From Alphaproteobacteria bacterium (GTDB lineage Bacteria > Pseudomonadota > Alphaproteobacteria > Caulobacterales > Aquidulcibacteraceae), in assembly GCA_027485915.1 (NCBI GenBank), contig JAIXQA010000043.1, positions 54,051-118,050 on the forward strand: 64,000 nt of DNA. The letters are read 5' to 3'. Positions 56,031-64,000 of the stretch are shown here, piece by piece. The notes below the pieces were generated by a model that saw only the letters and a list, made by a program, of their open reading frames with translations, was not told the origin of the DNA and ran no database searches. Each line of letters starts with the position of its first letter. Within the stretch, counting starts at the first letter, position 1. Position numbers and translations under genes: made by a program.

Positions 56031-59000
56031 GTGCTTCGCCAGTGTTTCGCGATGTGTCGGTCATATTCGCAATCAAGCCTGTTGCATGATCGCGGAGATA
56101 AAGCACGTCAAGGCCGTCTCCACCCTCAAGGCGATCATTACCAAAGCCGCCTGACATAGCATCATTGCCATTGCCGCCGACCAAGAAATCTAGACCATCA
56201 GACCCAAATAAGAAGTCATTCCCATCAAACCCTTGCAGGACATTGTTTGCGGCGTCGCCGCCCAATATGTCGGCGAAGGCAGACCCGAGAATACCTTCAA
56301 TCGATACATAAGTGTCGCCGACTGCGTCTCCTGCATTCAGCTGAGGCCCGCCCAAAAACACGATCACGCCTGAAGCGGCACGTGTATAGGAGGCATATGT
56401 GTAGCCACCTGTACCGTCTAAAGCATCTCCACCAGCACCGCCTTCAAGCAGGTCTTCGCCCCCACCGCCAATCAAGCTATCACTGCCGGCACCGCCAAAG
56501 ATCGTATTGGCAACAGCATTCCCGGCCAGTGTGTCGTTGAAAGCAGACCCGATGATGTTTTCCACGTCCGAAAACGTATCGCCCAAACCTTCTGCGCCAG
56601 TGCTAGCAAACGTACCAGCAAGGGAGATTGAAACAGCACCTGTGGAATTATCGTAGGCAGCCGTATCGATGCCATCCCCACCATTGAGAACATCAGCGCC
56701 CATTCCCCCTGTTAGAATATCATCTCCGCCTGCACCCAATAAGGTGTCATTTCCGCCTTCACCCAAAAGCGAATTAACCCCATTGTCTCCACCAAGCTGA
56801 TCGTTGAAATTGGAACCAACGAGGTTCTCGATCCCAGAGTAAGTATCGCCAGCGGCATCGCCCGTGTTCGATGTATTGTTCAACAGGGAGGCTGATACTC
56901 CCGCAGTCGACAAGAGATAACTTGCGATATCAACGCCGCCGCTGCCGTTAAGCTGATCAGCGCCACTATCGCCAATGAGAATATCATTTGTGATCCCGCC
57001 GTTAAGCGTATCATTGCCGCCAAGGCCACGCAGGAAATTGGCCGCGAAGGTGAAGCCGGTCAAACTATCGGCGAAATTTGAGCCGTAAACTGCTTCAATA
57101 TTGCCATAGACGTCACCTGCTGCATCTCCGGTATTCGTAGAGCTGTCTTGGAGCGAGACACGGACAGCGGACAGAGATGATTCGTAGCTGGCGGCATCAA
57201 AGCCATCGCCACCATCCATGGTGTCAGCGCCACTTCCACCAAATAGAAAATCATCTCCACCACGCGCCCATAGACTATCATTTCCATCCTCGCCTTTGAG
57301 GAAGTTATTGCTCGCATCGCCGGATAGGACGTCGGCGAAATTCGATCCCAAAAGGTTCTCAACGCCCACAAATACATCGCCAACCGCATCCCCGGTGGCG
57401 GCAAAGCTGCCATCCAATGAGGCGGTTACGCCTAAGGTCGCTCGAGAATAGGAGGCAAAATCAAAGCCACTGCTACCTTCATGCCGATCGGCGCCCGTTC
57501 CACCCTCAAGGAGGTCATCCCCACCTTCACCTTGAAGGGTGTCATTCCCAGCACCTCCAAATATCGTATTGGCCGAGTTATTGCCTTGAAGTCTATCTGC
57601 AAAATCTGAACCCAGCAGGTTTTCAATATTCAAGTAAACATCGCCACGTGCGTCGTTGGTATTGATGGTCGGGTTCAGGAGAGACGCGACAACACCGACG
57701 CCGACTTGGGTATAAAAGCCCCAAGAAGCAATAACCAAACGGCCGGCGCTGTCGTAGGACGCTGTATCGATACCGTCGCCACCGTCAAGGGTGTCTTCCC
57801 CCGGCATTCCTTCTAGCGCATCATCCCCTCCCAAGCCAAAAACGCGATCGTGGCCGGCCCAAGCGAGAAATACATTGTTCGAATTGTTGCCATAGAGCGT
57901 GTCGTTGTGAAGGGAACCTGCCATATTTTCGATACTGACGTAGGTGTCCCCGGCCGCATCCTTGGTATTTATGCTTGGGTCTATTAATGACGCAGTGACG
58001 CCTTCAACTGGCGCTGTCTCATTTTCCGAGAACAAATAGGTTTCATAGTCGGCTATATCGTCCCCATCACCGCCGTTGAGGACATCTGCACCTGCTCCGC
58101 CGATCATAATGTCCTGGCCACCATTGCCAAAAATTGTATCGTTGCCCGCCAATCCATCGAGGTTGTTTAAGGAGCCGTTGTCGCCATAGATAACATCATT
58201 GAATCTGCTGCCCGTCACATCTTCGATGCTAATATATTGATCACCCGCGGCGTCGCCTGTGTTAATGGCTTGGTTGAGCAGCGACACCGTCACGCCTGCA
58301 TTGGACAATTGGTAGCTGACCACGTCGCCATTATATCGCAAGGGGTCGACGCCGGCACCTCCATCAACAATATCGATCGCGCCGCCGCAGACGAGCGTGT
58401 CCGCACCATCTTCGCCAAACAAGTAATTTATGCCTGCACCGTCCCAGCCATACATGGTGTCTTCGCCATTGCCACCAAAGAGACGGTTTTCACCCGCGTC
58501 ACCCCAGATCAAGTCACCAAAGGCCGAACCACGAACGTTCTCGATGCCAATAAACGTGTCACCCAAAGCTTCGCCACGGTTTGGGTCGGAGCCACCCGGG
58601 ATCATAAATACATATACGCCCGATGTTGCGCCTTCATAAGACGCTTCATCCGTTCCGTCGCCACCATTTAGAACGTCGGCCCCAAGTCCACCCAAAAGTG
58701 TGTCGTTGCCAGCCAATCCCGATAGCGTGTCATCATTGGCAGTACCAACCAACCTGTCATTTCCACCTGTACCAGTTATGGATTGGCCAACGGCAAAGAG
58801 AGACAGAATTGAGCCCGCCTTCGCGTTGTTGCCTCCCAAACCAAGTGCTTCAGCGGTTTCATTGCTTACCGGGGCAGCAGAGTCGCCAAGACCAACATGC
58901 ACTGGGATGAGGGAGAACAGGCTTTTGCCTCGTGCAAGAAAGCTCGTCTGTAAATGAAGGTCATCGCCGAGCGATGCATTGTAATCCCACAAGCCAGCAA

Positions 59001-59076
59001 AGGCTATGCGTTCGCCAAAACCAGATCTCAAAGTGGCCGCCGAAACTTTTGGTGCATAGATTGACAAAGCGACCAT
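55492..59076 (-). CDS. Large RTX calcium-binding surface/secreted protein
   Basis: The 1194-residue acidic protein has no Sec signal and many GGxGxD nonapeptides, typical of RTX proteins that fold on calcium outside the cell after type I secretion. After a unique N-terminus of about 100 residues there are ten modules of roughly 90-100 residues, each with nonapeptides, an ASY/GVxASL strand and a GDxYxxIENLxGSxFND segment. The last 130 residues ([32 protein letters not shown], ending ALSDIWTA) are shared with the two RTX proteins at 61486 and 63200 and likely hold the secretion signal. ATG 59076 has GAGGAG 8 bases upstream. It may be an S-layer, adhesin or matrix protein. Confidence 0.9.
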   Translation of the reverse strand: MVALSIYAPKVSAATLRSGFGERIAFAGLWDYNASLGDDLHLQTSFLARGKSLFSLIPVHVGLGDSAAPVSNETAEALGLGGNNAKAGSILSLFAVGQSITGTGGNDRLVGTANDDTLSGLAGNDTLLGGLGADVLNGGDGTDEASYEGATSGVYVFMIPGGSDPNRGEALGDTFIGIENVRGSAFGDLIWGDAGENRLFGGNGEDTMYGWDGAGINYLFGEDGADTLVCGGAIDIVDGGAGVDPLRYNGDVVSYQLSNAGVTVSLLNQAINTGDAAGDQYISIEDVTGSRFNDVIYGDNGSLNNLDGLAGNDTIFGNGGQDIMIGGAGADVLNGGDGDDIADYETYLFSENETAPVEGVTASLIDPSINTKDAAGDTYVSIENMAGSLHNDTLYGNNSNNVFLAWAGHDRVFGLGGDDALEGMPGEDTLDGGDGIDTASYDSAGRLVIASWGFYTQVGVGVVASLLNPTINTNDARGDVYLNIENLLGSDFADRLQGNNSANTIFGGAGNDTLQGEGGDDLLEGGTGADRHEGSSGFDFASYSRATLGVTASLDGSFAATGDAVGDVFVGVENLLGSNFADVLSGDASNNFLKGEDGNDSLWARGGDDFLFGGSGADTMDGGDGFDAASYESSLSAVRVSLQDSSTNTGDAAGDVYGNIEAVYGSNFADSLTGFTFAANFLRGLGGNDTLNGGITNDILIGDSGADQLNGSGGVDIASYLLSTAGVSASLLNNTSNTGDAAGDTYSGIENLVGSNFNDQLGGDNGVNSLLGEGGNDTLLGAGGDDILTGGMGADVLNGGDGIDTAAYDNSTGAVSISLAGTFASTGAEGLGDTFSDVENIIGSAFNDTLAGNAVANTIFGGAGSDSLIGGGGEDLLEGGAGGDALDGTGGYTYASYTRAASGVIVFLGGPQLNAGDAVGDTYVSIEGILGSAFADILGGDAANNVLQGFDGNDFLFGSDGLDFLVGGNGNDAMSGGFGNDRLEGGDGLDVLYLRDHATGLIANMTDTSRNTGEAQGDIYFDIENIWGSRFNDVLTGIEGAGQVYGFEGNDELYGLGGDDFFYGGEGFDTLTGGTGVDNFFFLSWNDHFNQYGTLEPYEGGDTFTDFTSGTDRIILSRYWFGFGNIGGPAAALTETHANFVTNGAATTSRPSLIWNQTNRTLSFDADGNGATQAVLLGTFQQGATMALSDIWTA

Positions 59077-59084
59077 ATTTATTG

Positions 59085-59090
59085 CTCCTC
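59085..59090 (-). promoter_or_regulatory. Shine-Dalgarno of the large RTX gene
   Basis: GAGGAG on the minus strand lies 8 bases before ATG 59076 and decides that start against an upstream in-frame start at 59112. Confidence 0.6.
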
Positions 59091-59142
59091 GAGAACGAAG
59101 TGACGCGAGCACTTCAACGCTAACTTTGATTGGACACGCCGC

Positions 59143-59160
59143 TACAATATTTAAATTGTA
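59143..59160. promoter_or_regulatory. AT-rich inverted repeat upstream of the large RTX gene
   Basis: TACAAT (59143-59148) and ATTGTA (59155-59160) form a 6-bp inverted repeat with a 6-base AT spacer, 67 bases before the RTX start. It may be an operator or part of the promoter. Confidence 0.3.
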
Positions 59161-59348
59161 AGCTCAGGCACCCCAATTACCGTAAGATTATCGCGTGAAG
59201 ACCACAAAGCAATGTCATTTCAACCCCAATTGCCTACGAATGAGTTAAATCCACCATCTGTGCTAAAAAATTCTTTGCAGCCTATCGTCGTCGCCAAAGT
59301 GGGATCGGCTTGAGGTTAAGCATATTCTTTCACGTTAATATTTGAGCG

Positions 59349-60281
59349 CTATGCGACCACTTCGCGTGCATGGGCTAGGACGTCTCGCAACATTTGGTCA
59401 ATACTTCTCTTCGGTGCCCAGCCCCATCGAGCGCAAAACTTCGAATTATCACCAACTGCACGCAGAATATCTGAAGGGCGCAAACGGTTCGGATCGACGT
59501 CTATGGCAATATCGAATTTAGACAATTCAATCAGACGTTCCAATAAATCTCTGATTTTAATAGCGTTACCTGAACAAACATTAAAGGTTTGCAACCCGGG
59601 GGATAAACCTAGGGCCCGCTCTGCTATCGCAACGTAGGCGTCGATTACGTCATCAACGTGAAGAAAATCACGCTCTGCATTGAGGTTTCCAACTTTAATT
59701 ATCGGCGGAATTTGTTGACGCTCGATCTGGGCAATTTGAGCGGCAAATGAGGGCACTACAAAGCGCGCATCTTGGCCTGCACCACTGTGGTTAAATAATC
59801 GCAATATGATCACTGCGGCTTGATCAGCCAAAATGTCCTGTACGGCCCACTCACTTGCGGCTTTCGAACGCGCATAAGGGGAATTCGGCTGCATGGACAT
59901 CTCTTCGGTGACCGGTAAGCCACCTAGAAAACTATTGCCGTAAGTTTCGCCGCTGCTCGCAAATACCAAAGCCGCATCGGGTGCGTACTCACGCAGGGCT
60001 TGGGCCAAGCAAATCGTACCTCCAAGATTGACCAACACCGTTTGAGATGCATTGTGCCCAGACTGTGCCACAGATGATAACGCGGCAAGATGAAACACAA
60101 CTTGGGGCCGCCGTAACGCAGCTTGGCGATTGTCTTCGGGGCATTCAATGCGGCCTGTTTCGCCATCTTTGCCTATTCCGAAAACTTCACACCCTTTAAA
60201 TCGTGCCTCCAAGGCTCGGACTAATTTTGCACCCACAAATCCGCTCTTGCCAGTCACCAAAAACCGATTGGGTTCAGACAT
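59349..60281 (-). CDS. rmd: GDP-4-keto-6-deoxymannose reductase (Rmd-like SDR)
   Basis: The 310-residue extended SDR follows gmd by 5 bases and should reduce GDP-4-keto-6-deoxymannose, the product of Gmd, to GDP-D-rhamnose. It shows GKSGFVGAKL (11-20), VFHLAALSSVAQSG, FASSGETYG, YxxxK in PYARSKAASEW and the later NVCSGNAIKIRDLLE typical of Rmd. A reduction to GDP-6-deoxytalose or another 6-deoxy sugar remains possible from sequence alone. It makes a second rhamnose-type precursor beside dTDP-L-rhamnose. Confidence 0.85.
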   Translation of the reverse strand: MSEPNRFLVTGKSGFVGAKLVRALEARFKGCEVFGIGKDGETGRIECPEDNRQAALRRPQVVFHLAALSSVAQSGHNASQTVLVNLGGTICLAQALREYAPDAALVFASSGETYGNSFLGGLPVTEEMSMQPNSPYARSKAASEWAVQDILADQAAVIILRLFNHSGAGQDARFVVPSFAAQIAQIERQQIPPIIKVGNLNAERDFLHVDDVIDAYVAIAERALGLSPGLQTFNVCSGNAIKIRDLLERLIELSKFDIAIDVDPNRLRPSDILRAVGDNSKFCARWGWAPKRSIDQMLRDVLAHAREVVA

Positions 60282-60286
60282 TGGCT

Positions 60287-61351
<1,065 letters not shown>

Positions 61352-61485
61352 CTAGGGCAAGTCTGCAATTCACAAAGGACTGCGTATTCAACCTAGAGGC
61401 CGCTTCGCGAAACCAACTAAAAAGTGAAAAGAAACAGACTAAAAACTGATGTGGTGGGCCACAGAATTAAAACGTTCGGCCATCC

Positions 61486-63084
61486 TCAAGCAGTCCAAAT
61501 ATCACTTAAAGCTAATGTCACACCTTGTTGGAACGTGCCCAACAGCACGGCTTTGGCACTACCATTTCCATCCGCGTCAAACGATAAAGTCCGTGCCTCG
61601 CTGTTCCAGATGAGGCTCGGCTTATCGGTCAATGCGACACCATCGACGACAAACTCTGTGTGCTCCTCCGTGAGCGCGGCGGCTGCACCTGTTATATTGC
61701 CGAAACCAAATTGATAACGTGAAAGAATGATGCGGTCTGTGCCGCTTTGGAAGTCCGTGAATACGTCTCCCCCTTCATAGAATTCAGTCACGCCCGAAGC
61801 GTTGACTTCTTCGCGCCAAGACAAGAAGAATACGCTATCGATGCCAGCGCCGCCTGTAATCGTGTCGCTCCCCACGCCACCGTAAAGATAGTCATCACCA
61901 TCAAGGCCAGAGAGGTTATCTTTGCCGGCAAATCCATAAATATTGTTAGCGCCATCCGTGCCACTCAACACGTCGTTGAAATTTGAGCCCCAGATGTGCT
62001 CAATGTCCTCATAGGTGTCGCCTTGCGCTTCACCACCGCTGCCGCCTGTTATTAGACTTACTGTGACGCCGGCTTTGGCACCCTGATAAGAGGTGATGTC
62101 AAAGCCCGCACCACCAACTAATTGATCGCTGCCTTCACCGCCGTCTAAAGTATCATCGCCATTGCCAGCGATGAGGGTATCATTGCCACCCCCGGATTTG
62201 AACCATTCATTCTGGTCTGCCCCAGTCAGTAGATCGTGGCCACGCCCGGTGATCAGGCCTTCAATATCTTCAAATACAACGCTTTGATTTTTGAGCCCGG
62301 TGATCGAGCGATCCGCAAGTGAAATTGTCAAATCTTGGGTGTGACCCTGAAAATCCAACCAATCAAAGCCAAGCCCACCCATAACCACGTCATTGCCGCG
62401 CGAGCTTATGAACGTATCGTCGCCTAGACCACCTTCCAATCGGTCATCACCTCTACCACCAAACAGACGATCGTCACCGTCACCACCGTGCAAGGTGTCA
62501 TCACCACGGCCGCCATCTAGGGCATCATTGCCGATACCGCCGTTCAACTCATCATTTCCGCGCTCACCAAACAGGCGATCATCGCCTTCGCCACCGCCAA
62601 TTTTATCGTGGCCACGACCGCCGTTCAGTAAGTCGGCACCTTCGGCACCGTCGAGCACATCATCACCTTTTTCACCCCAAAGGGAATCGTTGCCCGAATT
62701 TCCGTAGAGCTCGTCGTCCGCACGACCGCCGTACAATCGATCATTGCCCTCACCGCCCTCAAGGAAGTCGTTACCACGACCGCCAAAAAGCTGGTCTTGG
62801 CCAATTCCGCCGGATAGCCGATCAATGCCCGCCCCGCCGGACAACCAATCATCGCCATCGTCACCAAACAGAGTGTCGTCTCCCGCTTGCCCTTCCAAGA
62901 GGTCTGCGCCGGCCCCACCATAAATCTCGTCATGGCCCTTGCCGCCATAAATCTCGTCATTGCCGCCCAGCCCAAATGCAACATCCCGGCCACGACCTAA
63001 ATGGATCACATCGGGTGCCTCGGTAACGCCGCCATTGGTTGCATCAAATAGGTCATTGCGTTTGGTGCCGCGTAAGATTGCCAT
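61486..63084 (-). CDS. RTX calcium-binding protein, second copy
   Basis: The 532-residue protein starts MAILRGTKRNDLFDATNGG and runs almost at once into an unbroken array of GGxGxD nonapeptides (about residues 30-225), a different architecture from the large RTX protein. One GDTYEDIEHIWGSNFND module follows, then the shared C-terminal domain: [35 protein letters not shown] and the ALSDIWTA end. This domain is more diverged (about two thirds identical by eye) than that of the other two. There is no Sec signal. It probably uses the same type I system. Confidence 0.9.
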   Translation of the reverse strand: MAILRGTKRNDLFDATNGGVTEAPDVIHLGRGRDVAFGLGGNDEIYGGKGHDEIYGGAGADLLEGQAGDDTLFGDDGDDWLSGGAGIDRLSGGIGQDQLFGGRGNDFLEGGEGNDRLYGGRADDELYGNSGNDSLWGEKGDDVLDGAEGADLLNGGRGHDKIGGGEGDDRLFGERGNDELNGGIGNDALDGGRGDDTLHGGDGDDRLFGGRGDDRLEGGLGDDTFISSRGNDVVMGGLGFDWLDFQGHTQDLTISLADRSITGLKNQSVVFEDIEGLITGRGHDLLTGADQNEWFKSGGGNDTLIAGNGDDTLDGGEGSDQLVGGAGFDITSYQGAKAGVTVSLITGGSGGEAQGDTYEDIEHIWGSNFNDVLSGTDGANNIYGFAGKDNLSGLDGDDYLYGGVGSDTITGGAGIDSVFFLSWREEVNASGVTEFYEGGDVFTDFQSGTDRIILSRYQFGFGNITGAAAALTEEHTEFVVDGVALTDKPSLIWNSEARTLSFDADGNGSAKAVLLGTFQQGVTLALSDIWTA

Positions 63085-63199
63085 GAGCTATTCTCTTCTA
63101 CAAAGTGGCTTCAGACCAGAAATAGGACTGCTTGCCAATATTGCCTGTTGCATCTGGTCTCGGCCAGCTTCTAATCGATGAGGTGGTTTTGCTTCAGTT

Positions 63200-63740
63200 T
63201 CAAGCCGTCCAGATATCACTGAGAGCCATAGTCGCCCCTTGTTGGAACGTGCCCAACAGCACGGCTTGGGTTGCCCCATTGCCATCCGCATCAAAGGAGA
63301 GGGTGCGATTGGTTTGGTTCCAGATGAGGCTCGGACGGCTTGTGGTCGCAGCTCCATTGGTCACGAAGCTGGCGTGGGTTGTTGTCAACGCCGCTGCAGG
63401 CCCGCCGATATTGCCAAAGCCGAACCAATAACGGCTCAGGATGATGCGGTCGGTACCACTGGTGAAGTCCGTGAAGGTATCACCACCCTCATAGGGCTCT
63501 GGCGTGCCAAACGCATTTACTTGGTCACGCCACGACAAGAAAAAGAAGTTATCAACCCCTGTTCCGCCGGTCAGCGTGTCAAAGCCCGCGCCGCCATAGA
63601 AGAAGTCATCGCCGCCAAGGCCTGACAGCGTGTCATTGCCCTCAAACCCGTAAACCTGACCACCATTATTGTCGCCCGTCAGCACATCGCCAAACCGCGA
63701 TCCCCAGATATTCTCAATATCGAAATAGGTGTCACCTGCC
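63200..63740. repeat. Direct DNA repeat, copy 2 (RTX gene 3' end)
   Basis: This is the partner of 55492-56030. The high DNA identity, greater than for the middle RTX gene at 61486, points to recent duplication or gene conversion between the two. Confidence 0.85.
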
Positions 63741-64000
63741 GCTTCACCGCCTGTGCCACCGCTCAGCAGGCTCGCCGTCACTGTGGCCGTGGCATCGCGA
63801 TAATAGGCGACGTCTATGCCAGCCTCGCCGCGCAACACATCGCCATCAACCCCGCCATCCAGCACATCATTCCCATTCCCGCCCAGCAATGTGTCCACGC
63901 CAGCCCGGCCATAGATGAAGTCGTTGCCTTCCAGGCCCCGCAATTCGTTATTGTCCGCGAGGCCACCAATGATGTCGTCAAAGGCAGAGCCAATCAGGCC
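63200..64000 (-). CDS. RTX calcium-binding protein, third copy (partial)
   Basis: The frame is open from the right edge to the stop at 63200 and gives the last 266 residues; the start lies beyond 64000. It has nonapeptides (RGLEGNDFIYGRAG), a [17 protein letters not shown] module and the shared C-terminal domain ending ALSDIWTA, nearly identical to that of the large RTX protein. The DNA of this end is duplicated at 55492-56030. Cargo for the type I system at 20480-25756 is the likely role. Confidence 0.88.
   Translation of the reverse strand, partial: GLIGSAFDDIIGGLADNNELRGLEGNDFIYGRAGVDTLLGGNGNDVLDGGVDGDVLRGEAGIDVAYYRDATATVTASLLSGGTGGEAAGDTYFDIENIWGSRFGDVLTGDNNGGQVYGFEGNDTLSGLGGDDFFYGGAGFDTLTGGTGVDNFFFLSWRDQVNAFGTPEPYEGGDTFTDFTSGTDRIILSRYWFGFGNIGGPAAALTTTHASFVTNGAATTSRPSLIWNQTNRTLSFDADGNGATQAVLLGTFQQGATMALSDIWTA

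Overview
The window looks like a chromosomal segment of an alphaproteobacterium, most plausibly Caulobacterales or a relative such as Hyphomonadaceae. This rests on a TIGR02302/DUF4175 protein, a DUF4164 protein next to gap-pgk-fba, a class I fructose-bisphosphate aldolase, a DUF2793 protein, and a type I secretion system mixed with polysaccharide genes and RTX proteins, a layout that recalls the Caulobacter S-layer region. The assignment is inference. No tRNA, rRNA, CRISPR array or transposase was seen.

Region 1 (1-15300) is housekeeping. It holds the end of a membrane protein, a DUF4386 membrane protein, astB (arginine succinyltransferase pathway), an AbgT-family transporter, thiE, a secreted Sel1-repeat protein, a DUF4175 membrane protein, a TetR regulator with a palindromic operator on its own start codon, two small unknown genes, and the minus-strand operon gap - small membrane protein - pgk - fba. 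That operon ends at a bidirectional terminator. A DUF4164 coiled-coil protein and an SGNH hydrolase follow.

Region 2 (15300-25800) starts the envelope locus: galE, a DUF2793 protein, a parallel beta-helix protein, an FkbM methyltransferase, then a complete type I secretion system (ABC permease/ATPase, HlyD-type adaptor, TolC-type channel).

Region 3 (25800-55200) is a large cell-surface polysaccharide cluster. It has at least five glycosyltransferases, a Wzm/Wzt-type ABC exporter, the dTDP-L-rhamnose pathway (rfbC apart from rfbB and rfbAD), cysD-cysNC for PAPS synthesis, a sulfotransferase/coiled-coil fusion, two large WbsX (GH99-like) proteins, a PhyH dioxygenase, a methyltransferase, and three small coiled-coil proteins sharing an unusual Trp-containing repeat. 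The gene set suggests a rhamnose-containing, sulfated polysaccharide exported by an ABC transporter.

Region 4 (55200-64000) carries three RTX proteins with one shared C-terminal domain ending in the same seven residues, the likely substrates of the type I system. GDP-rhamnose-type genes gmd and rmd lie between them. The third RTX gene runs off the right edge. The 3' ends of the first and third RTX genes are a near-identical direct DNA repeat of about 0.5 kb.
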